The notes: a model not told the origin generated them from the sequence alone. Positions 1-7,841 are shown, counted from the stretch's first letter. The stretch is 64,000 nt of DNA from Niallia alba (GCF_012933555.1 NZ_JABBPK010000001.1:5124001-5188000), one strand, 5' to 3'. Made by a program: numbers and translations.

Positions 1-73
1 GGGGCTTGCCTATTGTAAAAACGGATTTTCTAATAATTAGTGGAATATAAGTACTATGAATATAGGACATAAG

Positions 74-105
74 CCCTATCCGAATAATTCTCAGATAGGG
101 TTTTT
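74..105 (+). terminator. Intrinsic terminator of a gene left of the window
   Basis: CCCTATC (74-80) pairs with GATAGGG (94-100) across a 13-nt loop, followed by TTTTT. It faces right, so it should end a transcript entering from outside the window. Confidence 0.75.
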
Positions 106-224
106 GCCATGTAACGACAGATGATGAAGAGGCTACTAACCCCTTATTTATTAGAATATTCTTTATTCCACCTTTCTCAAATGCTATTATATTATTGTGA
201 ATAATTGTAAAAGGGGGATTTATT

Positions 225-719
225 TTGACAATAACTACAAACGATGGAGCAATTACTAATGAGGTTACAATTAATGCATCTTTAAATTTAGTTTGGTATG
301 CTTGGACAATCTCTGAACGAGTTTCCGAATGGTTCGCACCTGAAACTGTGATTGAGGCAAGAGAAGGCGGAGCATATGAACTTTACTTTATTCCAGGGAA
401 TAAAACTGCAATGAATACAAAAGGGTGCAATATAATTAAAATGGTTGAAGAAAAAGAATTGCAATTCACTTGGAAAGCCCCAGACCAATTTGAATCTATT
501 ATGAATAATGAAAATGAATTAACTACTGTCAAAGTAAAATTCGAATCAGTAAAGTCTGACTCCACAAGAGTTGTTGTAGAACATTTTGGGTTTAAAGACG
601 ACAAAAACTGGAAAGATGCAATTGAATGGCATAAAATGGCTTGGGCTGGTGTTCTAAGCAGTTTAAAATCCGCTCTTGAAGAAGATAAAGGAAATTTGTG
701 TTGCCAACCAATAAAGTAG
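225..719 (+). CDS. SRPBCC/AHSA1-family protein
   Basis: A 164-residue protein of the AHSA1/START-like (SRPBCC) superfamily, which forms a hydrophobic ligand-binding cup. The N-terminal pattern (ASLNLVWYAWTISERVSEWF) and the C-terminal Trp-rich helix (EWHKMAWAGVLSSLKSAL) are typical, as is the length. The start is TTG at 225, placed 7 nt after AAGGGGGA, with no competing ATG. In this family, stand-alone members in Firmicutes are usually uncharacterised, so ligand and function are unknown. It stands alone, with a terminator upstream. Confidence 0.85.
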   Translation: MTITTNDGAITNEVTINASLNLVWYAWTISERVSEWFAPETVIEAREGGAYELYFIPGNKTAMNTKGCNIIKMVEEKELQFTWKAPDQFESIMNNENELTTVKVKFESVKSDSTRVVVEHFGFKDDKNWKDAIEWHKMAWAGVLSSLKSALEEDKGNLCCQPIK

Positions 720-831
720 AAATATTAATCGGTTTTTTTTAGCCACTTATTTCATATAAATAATTGTCTTTCGTGCAAGACTTTATCGTTTAAACCGATT
801 CCTTTTGCATATTTGTGCATATCAACAATTA

Positions 832-868
832 AACAGGGTATAGAACCTACGCGATTCTATACCCTGTT
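832..868. terminator. Long hairpin, possible bidirectional terminator
   Basis: A perfect 14-bp stem, AACAGGGTATAGAA (832-845) with TTCTATACCCTGTT (855-868), and a 9-nt loop. The T-run on either side is poor, so termination is likely but not certain. It lies between the converging AHSA1 gene and the sigma factor gene. Confidence 0.5.
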
Positions 869-898
869 TGTGTTGCTGACTAGTAATAACAACTCAAG

Positions 899-932
899 AA
901 AAACTTTAACTTTCTGCTTACCCTATTTGTGA
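899..932. repeat. Attachment-site-like repeat, copy A
   Basis: This segment matches the outer flank of the cassette end at 4129-4160: both read roughly CTT-AACT-T-TGCTT-ACC followed by CTATTTGTGA. On the minus strand it contains TTTCACAAATAG, close to the TATCACAAATAG (Tyr-His-Lys-stop) of the repeat at 4150. It may be a diverged attachment site marking an older insertion between here and 4150. The match is partial. Confidence 0.45.
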
Positions 933-1006
933 AACATTACTGTTCAGTTCTATATTTTTATAAAACCTATAGTATGTTGTGTTGGTGTGAATATAGTTTA
1001 TGTTAA

Positions 1007-1648
1007 CTAGGATATTATTTCTAAAATATTTCCGTCCGGGTCTACAACATGGAATACGGAATGCAAAGAACTTCTTCTTACCTGAAAATTTTTCGACTCT
1101 AATAGTCGATAAAAATAAAATATTTGCATCGGCTTAGACTCCCGTATTGCTTTAGTGAGTGCTAAAATAATTTCGTGATTAGGGGTTAGGACTTCCAAAT
1201 CTATATTACTGTTTTTAAACTTTAGTTTCTTTCTAGAGCGATGAAGTGCTGTTTTAATAGATTCATTACTCACCCTTAACATTGACGCTATTTCTTTTGA
1301 AGTGTAGCCAAATACATCTTTCAAGGTAATAAGCATAGACTGTTTCAATGGCAAAGTGGTAAGTAAAATTTCAATTAAACTAAAGTGTTCTATTGAATCA
1401 TATACTTCTCCATAAAATTCCTCTTTAAAATGTATTATTTCTTTACTTTTTCTTTTTTCGTCAATAAAAAGATTTTTAGCCACAGTACATAGAAAAGAGA
1501 AGTTGAACTCTCTATTCGGTTCTGTCTTTTTTAATCTATAAACCTTTAGCATCGTTTCTTGTACTAGATCCTCGGCTATCCAAGGTGACCCTGACAACTT
1601 TAGGCAATATTTATAAAGTTTCTTAATCTCAAACTCGGTGTTTGTCAA
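1007..1648 (-). CDS. ECF-type RNA polymerase sigma factor
   Basis: A 213-residue sigma-70 family protein. Region 2 is near residues 10-70 (AEDLVQETMLKVYRL, which binds core polymerase and the -10 element). Region 4 is near residues 90-145 (YTSKEIASMLRVSNESIKTALHRSRKKL, a helix-turn-helix for the -35 element). After region 4 there is a tail of about 60 residues ending FHVVDPDGNILEIIS, which looks like the last strand of a glyoxalase-type domain. No anti-sigma gene is next to it, so that tail may carry regulation. Target promoters cannot be inferred. Confidence 0.85.
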   Translation of the reverse strand: MTNTEFEIKKLYKYCLKLSGSPWIAEDLVQETMLKVYRLKKTEPNREFNFSFLCTVAKNLFIDEKRKSKEIIHFKEEFYGEVYDSIEHFSLIEILLTTLPLKQSMLITLKDVFGYTSKEIASMLRVSNESIKTALHRSRKKLKFKNSNIDLEVLTPNHEIILALTKAIRESKPMQIFYFYRLLESKNFQVRRSSLHSVFHVVDPDGNILEIIS

Positions 1649-1718
1649 GATAGTTGTCGCATTTAACTTGTTTACTAGTGTAAGAACGTAAGGGTAACTA
1701 CCGCGCTTTGCTTGGTGG

Positions 1719-1764
1719 CCTTCTCATCAAAGAACAGAATTCATTCTGTTCTTTGATGAGAAGG
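1719..1764. repeat. Perfect 22-bp inverted repeat
   Basis: CCTTCTCATCAAAGAACAGA plus AT (1719-1740) is followed by TC and then its exact reverse complement (1743-1764). A further match, AACTACC (1696-1702) with GGTAGTT (1769-1775), extends the cruciform. It has no T-run, so it is not a normal terminator. It sits against the left edge of the IS and upstream of the sigma factor start. Confidence 0.85.
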
Positions 1765-1796
1765 GAATGGGTAGTTCAAGCTCAGTCGCAGTGGGG

Positions 1797-2849
1797 CTAT
1801 TTTGTTCCATCCTTTTCTATCTTGTCCTTTATTGGGTTTAAAGCCACTGAATCATGTGCACTCCAGTCTCTAGTTGAGCGCGTCCAACGTTCTGGATGCT
1901 TTTGTTTCGCTAGTTCATAAACTTCTTTGCGCTTTTTCAGTATCCCAATATGCGCACCTGTGTGGCATTGTTCTGGCGTCACAAAATTTATACCACTGTG
2001 TAAATGTATACAGTTATACCAATTCACAAATCTTAATGCCCATTCACGTGCAGCCTCAAGTGTTTCAAAGCCTCTGTACGGGAATTCAGGTCGATATTTC
2101 AGAGTCCGAAACATTGCTTCAGAATAGGGATTGTCATTACTTACTCTTGGTCTTGAATAAGAGCTTTGGATCCCTAATTTTTCAAGTAATACCTGAAATG
2201 TTGCGGCTTTCATGGGACTGCCATTATCGGAATGTAAAACGAGTGGTTTACCTTGGATTTTTTCACTAATAATCGTCTTCTTCATTAAATCTTCAGCGTG
2301 TTTTGCCTCCTCTGACTCCCAAATCTCCCAACCTACGATTTTTCTACTAAAAATATCGATAATTAAGTAGAGTCGATAAAACAAGCCTTTCACCGGCCCT
2401 TTTAACCACGTTATATCCCATGTCCATACCTGGTTTGGGGCTACTGCTAAATGACTTTCTGGTAATCTACCCTCGGGCTTTTTGCTTCTTCCCCGATGAT
2501 TTTGCATTTTATGCTCACGAAGAACTCTATAAAAGCTAGATTCGGAGGCGATATAAATGCATTGATCTGCTAATTTTGGCACGATTTGAGTAGGCGGTAG
2601 GTCTACAAATTCCTCTTTTTTAACAACCTCCAGTATCTCTTGTTTTTCCTCTATCGTTAATTTATTTTTTGGCTCTGGACGTAACGCAATAGGGCGTTGA
2701 TCCTCCTTGATTCCACCTTCTGAAATCCAGCGTTCATAGGTGCGAACGCTAATGTTCAATTCTTTACACGCCGGGGCTAATCGCGCACCATTTTGGTTTG
2801 CTTCTTGGATGAGTTCTACTGCTAGTGCGCGATCTGACGGGCTGATCAT
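1797..2849 (-). CDS. IS3-family transposase OrfB (DDE integrase domain)
   Basis: A 350-residue transposase catalytic subunit. It has an N-terminal helix-turn-helix, an HTH_21-like segment, and an RNase H-fold rve domain with the DDE triad: Asp in WTWDITWL, Asp in LHSDNGSP and Glu in SEAMFRTLK. The start codon overlaps the stop of OrfA (ATGA), giving translational coupling. All catalytic residues are present, so the element may be active. Confidence 0.92.
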   Translation of the reverse strand: MISPSDRALAVELIQEANQNGARLAPACKELNISVRTYERWISEGGIKEDQRPIALRPEPKNKLTIEEKQEILEVVKKEEFVDLPPTQIVPKLADQCIYIASESSFYRVLREHKMQNHRGRSKKPEGRLPESHLAVAPNQVWTWDITWLKGPVKGLFYRLYLIIDIFSRKIVGWEIWESEEAKHAEDLMKKTIISEKIQGKPLVLHSDNGSPMKAATFQVLLEKLGIQSSYSRPRVSNDNPYSEAMFRTLKYRPEFPYRGFETLEAAREWALRFVNWYNCIHLHSGINFVTPEQCHTGAHIGILKKRKEVYELAKQKHPERWTRSTRDWSAHDSVALNPIKDKIEKDGTK

Positions 2850-3358
2850 TCGTCCTCTTGGTCCCCCCAGATCGCTTGGGCCTTTTTTCTTAATAGTAAT
2901 AAGGCTGCAGCTTCTGCCAATGCTTTTTCTTTTTTACGCAAATCTTTCTCTAATGCCTTTCCTCGCTTTTTCTCCTCTTTTAATTCTTGATTTAACTGCT
3001 TTGTTTGACTAGATTCTCGCCCATTTGCATTAAGGCATGAATCTCGCCATGCGTCAATCTGTTCTTTATAAAGTCCCTTTTTTCGACAATACTCCGCTAG
3101 CTCCGCACCATTCATTGAGTATGTTTCCATAACTATGAGAAACTTATCTTCACTGCTCCAGTGTTCAGAACTTTGTCCATCTCCGGGTGTGGGGTTTCCA
3201 GATGATCTAGCCTCTTTTCTCCACTTGTAAAGCGTGGGTTCAGTAATGCCCAACTCTTCACTTAATTGGCCAACCGATTCATTAGTGGGGGGCATCATTC
3301 TCTTAATAATTGATGCTTTCTCTTCCTTTGTATAACGTTTACCATTATTACTTTTCAT
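2846..3358 (-). CDS. IS3-family transposase OrfA
   Basis: A DNA-binding subunit of 170 residues. The N-terminal helix-turn-helix (KASIIKRMMPPTNESVGQLS through ITEPTLYKWRKEA) should recognise the element ends. A charged coiled coil near the C-terminus (EKKRGKALEKDLRKKEKALA) suits oligomerisation with OrfB. The ATG at 3358 is preferred because GGAGG lies just upstream; the frame stays open 12 codons further but without a ribosome site. Confidence 0.88.
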   Translation of the reverse strand: MKSNNGKRYTKEEKASIIKRMMPPTNESVGQLSEELGITEPTLYKWRKEARSSGNPTPGDGQSSEHWSSEDKFLIVMETYSMNGAELAEYCRKKGLYKEQIDAWRDSCLNANGRESSQTKQLNQELKEEKKRGKALEKDLRKKEKALAEAAALLLLRKKAQAIWGDQEDE

Positions 3359-3549
3359 GTCGATCAACCTCCGTGTATGATTTAAACTATACACTAAAGT
3401 TCCCTACGACATCTATCCTAACAGAGGGGGAACTCTAAATTCTCAAAAACCATTTTTTCCACCTTTTTATTTAAATTTATTTATGTAAGTGTAACTTTTA
3501 CACTATTATATTCGTTATAAGTAAGAATTTCATTTCAAGGAGGAATATT

Positions 3550-3978
3550 ATGTTTAAAGTAGGTAGTATATTTATTCCAGTTACAGACATTGAAAAATCT
3601 ACAGATTGGTATGTAAAGTTTCTTGGTGTAAAGATAATCGATAGTTGGGGAGATGGTGCTGGCTTTTATTTACCAACTGGGTCAACACAATTATCCTTAG
3701 TAAAAGTTAAATCCCCGCAACCCACTGAGTTTATTACCGAGGGTGACCAGAAGAATTCCTATTTTAATTTTGTCGTTGATGATATTGAATCTGCACATCA
3801 ACATTTTAAAAATAATGGCATAGTTACTACTGAAATCGATGATTTTGGTGGAATGAAATTTTTTGATTTCTTTGACTTGGACGGTAATCCATTTAGTGTA
3901 GTTAATGAAGTTGATGGTTCTCCTTACCACTCAGATAATGTTAGAAAAATGCAAGAAAGAGATAAAAAGAATAAATAA
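3550..3978 (+). CDS. VOC/glyoxalase-family protein
   Basis: A 142-residue vicinal-oxygen-chelate protein with one pair of beta-alpha-beta-beta-beta modules: PVTDIEKSTDWYVKFLGVKI at the start and FFDLDGNPFSVVNE near residues 105-120. The family includes glyoxalases, ring-cleaving dioxygenases and antibiotic-binding proteins, so the substrate is unknown. AAGGAGGA at 3538-3545 gives a strong start. A terminator follows directly. Confidence 0.85.
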   Translation: MFKVGSIFIPVTDIEKSTDWYVKFLGVKIIDSWGDGAGFYLPTGSTQLSLVKVKSPQPTEFITEGDQKNSYFNFVVDDIESAHQHFKNNGIVTTEIDDFGGMKFFDFFDLDGNPFSVVNEVDGSPYHSDNVRKMQERDKKNK

Positions 3979-3987
3979 ATATTTATA

Positions 3988-4026
3988 AAAAAGAATTACC
4001 ATTCAAATAGAATTGGTAATTCTTTT
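3988..4026 (+). terminator. Intrinsic terminator after the VOC gene
   Basis: AAAGAATTACCA pairs with TGGTAATTCTTT across a 12-nt loop and runs into TTTTT at about 4022-4026. Confidence 0.85.
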
Positions 4027-4149
4027 TAATATTTGCTTTCAACAGGAGCGTTTTTTTTCATGTGCACTTCCAAAAAGTAATTTAAATATGTTTAATGATT
4101 TTTTCTAGCCACTCTTTATCAAGCACAACTTCAACTCTTTGCTTTACCA

Positions 4150-4170
4150 CTATTTGTGATACGGTTCACC
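4150..4170 (-). repeat. Left cassette attachment repeat (RlmH-tail-like), copy B
   Basis: Read on the minus strand, these 21 bases encode Gly-Glu-Pro-Tyr-His-Lys-stop (GGTGAACCG TATCACAAATAG), the conserved C-terminus of RlmH, where SCC cassettes of staphylococci insert. A second copy at 26449-26469 is in the same orientation and differs at only four third-codon positions. No rlmH body is attached here, as expected for the distal end of an integrated cassette. Confidence 0.75.
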
Positions 4171-4200
4171 GTAATGTATTTAAATGAGGTTTTTTATTAA
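4160..4200. repeat. Left terminal inverted repeat of the SCC-like element
   Basis: The palindrome TACGGT-TC-ACCGTA (4160-4173) is followed by 7 bases and then TAAATGAGGTTTTTT. The minus strand at 26472 to 26431 reads TACGGT-GA-ACCGTA, 7 bases, then the same 15 bases. Both copies point inward, so they bound an element of about 22.3 kb. The stop codon of the TIR-domain gene (4197-4199) lies inside this end. Confidence 0.75.
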
Positions 4201-5039
4201 TCTAATGAATCTAATACAACTTGATGAATTTGATTCACCATTTCGTCTAATGTCTGCTTACTTGTATTAAACGCATATTTGTCGACTATATAAGGATTGT
4301 ATTGTCTAACATCATCTACAGAAACTTCATGCCAAATTGGAAGAATAATGACTCTTTTCTCATTGATTTCTCTATTTAAAAAGCTTTTAAATTCATATTG
4401 CGACCAACCGCTATCAATAAAGTTTTTGGATAAGAAAATTACAACAAACCTCGAATTTAATATCCCCATATTCATCATATCCGTTTGACTCTGTCCTATT
4501 TTAAATACCTTGACATCTTCAAAAACTTTCAATCCTTTATTACTAAGATTCTCCGATAACTCCGAAACAAAAATATCTTTATCGAGGCTAGAATGTGATA
4601 GGAATACATCAAACTCTATTATTTCTTTATCCTTAACTGAATGCTTAATATCTAATGAAAGTTCATTTAATTTTTCCGACATCTCAGAATAACTGTTTAA
4701 ATACTCTAAATTTGTATTCGCTTGTGATTCCATTGATTTTAGCATGGTTTTAAATTGCTTTTCCTGCTCTTTTGCTAGCCGACCTTTATACCTGTTCATA
4801 CTTTCAGTATTTTTACGTATTTGTTCAACAAGCGATGTAATATCTTTATCTTGTTTTAGTAATTCTTTATTATATTGACCTATTTTTTGAATGTCCATTT
4901 TCGTTATACTTCTCTTACCTGAAAGTTTTAGTATCTTATCGGCTTTTAAATCCCTTTTCTTTCTAGCATCTGTCAATTTCTTTTGAAGTTGAATATCCTT
5001 TTCTGTAATCCTTTTTAAGTTAGTTTCATTTATCCCCAT
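4197..5039 (-). CDS. Coiled-coil TIR-domain protein
   Basis: A 280-residue protein. Residues 1-140 are highly charged and helical, with heptad-like spacing and no membrane segment. Residues 143-280 form a TIR domain: FDVFLSHSSLDKDIFVSELS, then FVVIFLSKNFIDSGWSQYEF. The Glu in WSQYEF aligns with the catalytic Glu of NAD-cleaving TIR domains. Bacterial TIR proteins often act as NADase effectors in antiphage defence, and here the coiled coil could be the sensor or oligomeriser. AAGAGGGTG precedes the ATG. No Thoeris ThsA partner is adjacent, so it is a solitary effector or an undescribed arrangement. Confidence 0.85.
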   Translation of the reverse strand: MGINETNLKRITEKDIQLQKKLTDARKKRDLKADKILKLSGKRSITKMDIQKIGQYNKELLKQDKDITSLVEQIRKNTESMNRYKGRLAKEQEKQFKTMLKSMESQANTNLEYLNSYSEMSEKLNELSLDIKHSVKDKEIIEFDVFLSHSSLDKDIFVSELSENLSNKGLKVFEDVKVFKIGQSQTDMMNMGILNSRFVVIFLSKNFIDSGWSQYEFKSFLNREINEKRVIILPIWHEVSVDDVRQYNPYIVDKYAFNTSKQTLDEMVNQIHQVVLDSLD

Positions 5040-5135
5040 TAATACACCCTCTTACGATATAATATAAAACACGAAACAAACATATGTTTCCATTTTACAA
5101 TATAAGAGAATTTTTTTCAATTTTCTATAATTCCT

Positions 5136-5210
5136 TCATCTTCTCTGAGAAACATCTGACGCTAAACTAGTAACTATCCCAACTAATGTACCCAATACAA
5201 AATAAGGCAT
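5136..5210 (-). CDS. Tiny hydrophobic peptide (24 aa), paralogue 1
   Basis: A 24-residue frame starting MPYFVLGTLVGIV and ending in SQRR, with AAAGGAGAGAGGG just upstream. A central hydrophobic segment with a basic tail suggests a single membrane helix. Its best support is a paralogue at 7770-7841 that starts MPYFLLGTVVGIV. The function is unknown; size and composition resemble type I toxins or small membrane regulators. Confidence 0.6.
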   Translation of the reverse strand: MPYFVLGTLVGIVTSLASDVSQRR

Positions 5211-5245
5211 ATCCCTCTCTCCTTTCATTTTAAGTACCTAAATAA

Positions 5246-5279
5246 AAAAGAGAATAGCTTCTATCAGCCATTCTCATCT
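5246..5279 (-). terminator. Intrinsic terminator
   Basis: On the minus strand GAGAATGGC pairs with GCTATTCTC, followed by TTTTTT. It ends transcripts from the small membrane genes to its right, before the 24-aa peptide gene. Confidence 0.75.
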
Positions 5280-5296
5280 TAGTTGTTATTTCTGTA

Positions 5297-5467
5297 CTAC
5301 CTTCTTTGTTTCTTCCTGATAAAGTACAGGATAATTAAAATCACCCATGTTATTGGGCTAAATATAATCATTATTGCGACTCTTAATATTACAATCCCAA
5401 AAGTTCCGATAAAGGCAACCATTAACAGGCATAAAATAATCAACAAAGCTAACCAGAATTTTTTCAT
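5297..5467 (-). CDS. Small membrane protein (56 aa)
   Basis: A 56-residue frame starting MKKFWLALLIILCLLMV with two hydrophobic stretches and a basic end (RKKQRR). An AGGA sequence lies upstream of the ATG. It follows the next membrane gene on the same strand by 20 bases, so the two are probably co-transcribed. No family recognised. Confidence 0.6.
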   Translation of the reverse strand: MKKFWLALLIILCLLMVAFIGTFGIVILRVAIMIIFSPITWVILIILYFIRKKQRR

Positions 5468-5486
5468 ATACAATTCCTCATGTAGT

Positions 5487-5702
5487 TTATCCCACTATAA
5501 TTTTCTTTACCATAAAAATAAATGCTATTATTATGCCCACAAATAAGGCTAATCCAAATAAGAAGCCGAATAAGGCAAGCGCAATAACAGATAAGAAGGT
5601 AGCTATTGTCCATGCAATGAAGAAGGTAATAATTCCTCCACCAACATTCCTTACAAATATCCACGCAATAATGAGACCTGCAATTAATCCAAAGACTTCC
5701 AA
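5487..5702 (-). CDS. Small membrane protein (about 71 aa)
   Basis: Two or three strongly hydrophobic helices (FGLIAGLIIAWIFV, GIITFFIAWTIATFLSVIAL, FGFLFGLALFVGIIIAFIFM). The frame is open to an ATG at 5729, but that codon has no ribosome site. TTG at 5702 follows GGAGGG by 6 nt and is the preferred start. It resembles short phage-shock or stress membrane proteins only in its hydrophobicity; no function can be assigned. Confidence 0.6.
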   Translation of the reverse strand: MEVFGLIAGLIIAWIFVRNVGGGIITFFIAWTIATFLSVIALALFGFLFGLALFVGIIIAFIFMVKKIIVG

Positions 5703-5762
5703 CCTAAGCCCTCCACTATATTGATTCATTTTGAAAATTGTTTATAGCCGATACTGCACCTA

Positions 5763-6209
5763 TTATCTAGCAAAATATTCACTGATATGAAATGATGCTA
5801 CCTCTCCTAACTTCGTTTCCTTCCAACGGAATTTCTCTATTAATGTTAGGTCATCAAATGTAGTAGTTAGTAAATCTGTAACTTCATCTATCATGTAATA
5901 TTCGACGCTCATAATAACGTTTAACTTCCAGTCACTAATATAAAAATGTCCATCTGACTGTATCGCTTCTTTTAAGATAGCCTTGAAATTATATGTCCAA
6001 GATTGACCATCAAGCGAATACAAGAGCATCCATCCCAATGCAATCCCTTTTCTAAATCCCTGTGGAACAAATTCGGGTCTTGATGGTAAGAAAGTAACTT
6101 GTCCAATGGGATGGCATACTATTCTCTCTTGTTCAAATTGTTCAAAGATATATTTTACTCCGCCTATTACAACAGCTTCTAACTGTTTAACGGATTGTAT
6201 TTCAATCAT
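5763..6209 (-). CDS. Hypothetical protein, 148 aa
   Basis: Not recognised. A soluble, mixed alpha/beta-looking protein rich in aromatic residues (GIALGWMLLYSLDGQSWTYN near the middle), without signal peptide or membrane helix. AGGGGGAACAG precedes the ATG. It is divergent from the small XRE repressor gene at 6361 and shares its 150-base promoter region. Confidence 0.65.
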   Translation of the reverse strand: MIEIQSVKQLEAVVIGGVKYIFEQFEQERIVCHPIGQVTFLPSRPEFVPQGFRKGIALGWMLLYSLDGQSWTYNFKAILKEAIQSDGHFYISDWKLNVIMSVEYYMIDEVTDLLTTTFDDLTLIEKFRWKETKLGEVASFHISEYFAR

Positions 6210-6268
6210 TCTGTTCCCCCTATAAACTTATTAAATATCTATTATTCTGATGATGATTTCCAACACAC

Positions 6269-6320
6269 TTGGTACGCATTCAAGTACCAATTATATCCTA
6301 ATAATATGGTACGTTTATAC
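6269..6320. promoter_or_regulatory. Candidate operator for the XRE-family regulator
   Basis: A perfect 7-bp inverted repeat TTGGTAC (6269-6275) / GTACCAA (6284-6290), and a second dyad TACG-N6-CGTA near 6310. Both lie between the divergent genes at 6209 and 6361, where a Cro-like repressor would act. Binding is inferred. Confidence 0.5.
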
Positions 6321-6360
6321 GTATAGTCAATAGACAAATAACCCATAAAGGATAATTGCT

Positions 6361-6585
6361 ATGCAAAAGAAATTGACCGTTAAAATAAAAGAACTAACTG
6401 AAAAGCACAATATTTCTATTCGTGAATTATCACGACTAACAGATATCCGTCATGCTACGCTAAGTGAACTTGCAAATGAAAAACGTCAAAATATCAATTT
6501 CGGTCATATTGAAAGAATTGCTGAAGCCTTTGACATTGAAGATATTAGAGAAATTATCGACTTTAAAAATAGTAAAAATAATTAA
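6361..6585 (+). CDS. Cro/C1-type (XRE) transcriptional regulator, 74 aa
   Basis: A single-domain lambda-repressor-type helix-turn-helix. The recognition region (NISIRELSRLTDIRHATLSE) sits at residues 16-35 and IERIAEAFDIEDIREII closes the fold. The protein is almost only the DNA-binding domain, like phage Cro and YozG-type regulators. AAAGGA precedes the ATG. It likely controls itself and the divergent gene at 6209 through the dyads between them. Confidence 0.85.
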   Translation: MQKKLTVKIKELTEKHNISIRELSRLTDIRHATLSELANEKRQNINFGHIERIAEAFDIEDIREIIDFKNSKNN

Positions 6586-6713
6586 TAGATTTGGTTATTT
6601 ATATCCATAGACAGATACACTAAAAGACATCGCCAGTTGCGAATTTTGCTCATCATAAACGTCTAACATCGTAAACTCATCCTTAAATTATCTAATAATT
6701 ATTGCTTTCAAAT

Positions 6714-7337
6714 TTAAATAAATACTTTCTTAGCTGTTTTCCCAATAATATTTGTCCCAATTCCATCTACAGTTCCTCCAATAAAACCACCTATTAGAGG
6801 TACAGCTTTACCAAGGTTAACAACACCTTTTTCTCCGAACTTAGTGACTAGTCTAAAACCAACTGCTTTATTTATTGATTTAATAATTTCCCCGGGTATT
6901 TTCTTGATAGCTTGTTTGGTAAGTGCAGTTCCTGCTTTAATTCCAGCCTGTTTTAAAATATCTGAGGCTGACTGACCTGTTAAACATACAAAGACGAATG
7001 TTTTTACTTGGTCATCTTTTAAATCATATCCTCTCATATGTGCAATCGCTGCAATCATTCTCATTTGTACATAAGTGACAGAAGCTATATTGGCTGGTAT
7101 CGCTACTGGTAAAGTAATCAATCCCCCTAAACCTGTTAAAAATCCACTCGTTACGGATTTAGTATTCTGCCAGCGAACTAGACTGTTAATAGCATTATCT
7201 GTGGAATCGTGTTTCGCCATAAAATTCTCGGCTAATTCATAAGCTGTATCCGTTCCTGGTATTCCATTTATAGACTTTTCATAAGCCCAATCCAACAATT
7301 TACCCACTTTACTCTCTGTTAATTGATTATCTGACAT
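6714..7337 (-). CDS. EcsC-family protein
   Basis: A 207-residue protein of the EcsC family. The family core is visible: a hydrophobic segment (TSGFLTGLGGLITLPVAIPA), then VQMRMIAAIAHMRGYDLKDD and FVFVCLTGQSASDILKQAGI. Gly-rich hydrophobic segments at the C-terminus (VPLIGGFIGGTVDGIG) suggest membrane association. EcsC-like proteins are widespread in Gram-positives but their biochemical role is unsettled. It is part of a run of minus-strand genes between the cassette end and the recombinase. Confidence 0.8.
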   Translation of the reverse strand: MSDNQLTESKVGKLLDWAYEKSINGIPGTDTAYELAENFMAKHDSTDNAINSLVRWQNTKSVTSGFLTGLGGLITLPVAIPANIASVTYVQMRMIAAIAHMRGYDLKDDQVKTFVFVCLTGQSASDILKQAGIKAGTALTKQAIKKIPGEIIKSINKAVGFRLVTKFGEKGVVNLGKAVPLIGGFIGGTVDGIGTNIIGKTAKKVFI

Positions 7338-7436
7338 AAAACCCTTCCTTTATAGGATAAATTTACTAATTATATTTTAATACAAAAGTGGGGGAAATGA
7401 AAAAATATTTTAATATTTTCAAAATCTTTATATCCT

Positions 7437-7754
7437 TTAATCATTTATGATAGCGTAGCAAAGCTGAATATCATCTGATTGCCTTATACCAATTCGTAAT
7501 ACTATTATGCTTTTCAAACAAACTTTCTCCATAAATTCTAGTTCTATTTGGTTTCTAGTTAGTTCAACTAATTCTTTTTCTGCTTCTAATACCATCACCG
7601 CCTGACAAAAAGGAAGCGTAAATTCTTCTATATTTTCACCATTGTTTAGATATTCATATAGACCGTAAAATTCCTCCTCTAGATACTGCATAAAGTCCTC
7701 ATGAAATTCTTGTTTTAATGCCAATAACTCCATTTTACTTTGAATTCTTTTCAT
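7437..7754 (-). CDS. Hypothetical protein, 105 aa
   Basis: Not recognised. Mostly helical and acidic (MELLALKQEFHEDFMQYLEE), with a C-terminal LKSIIVLRIGIRQSDDIQLC segment. There is no signal or membrane segment. GGAGGCT-like spacing upstream supports the ATG at 7754. A tiny peptide gene precedes it by 15 bases on the same strand. Confidence 0.6.
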   Translation of the reverse strand: MKRIQSKMELLALKQEFHEDFMQYLEEEFYGLYEYLNNGENIEEFTLPFCQAVMVLEAEKELVELTRNQIELEFMEKVCLKSIIVLRIGIRQSDDIQLCYAIIND

Positions 7755-7769
7755 ATTCTTAGCCTCCGA

Positions 7770-7841
7770 TTATCTTTGAGTACGCTCTGTTATCACACAG
7801 ACAACAATCCCTACAACAGTTCCTAATAAAAAATATGGCAA
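7770..7841 (-). CDS. Tiny hydrophobic peptide (23 aa), paralogue 2
   Basis: It starts with TTG at 7841 (MPYFLLGTVVGIV) and ends TERTQR, with GGTGA upstream. It shares the PYF-LLG-hydrophobic-basic plan with the 24-aa frame at 5136-5210. Two independent copies in one element argue for real translation. The role is unknown; a single membrane-spanning peptide is likely. Confidence 0.55.
   Translation of the reverse strand: MPYFLLGTVVGIVVCVITERTQR

Larger units (their letters stand above)
1773..3434 (-). mobile_element. IS3-family insertion sequence (first copy)
   Basis: This contains two transposase frames on the minus strand (2846-3358 and 1797-2849). Weak inverted ends are visible: AGTTC-CTC-GT starting at 1773, and the mirror form ending at GAACT (3430-3434). 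Only about half the positions match over 24 bases, and no target duplication is clear, so the boundaries are approximate. The element separates the sigma factor gene from the VOC gene. Confidence 0.75.

Noticed and set aside
5283-5546. 87-aa plus-strand frame
   Set aside because: The opposite strand carries a better-supported 56-aa membrane protein with its own ribosome site.
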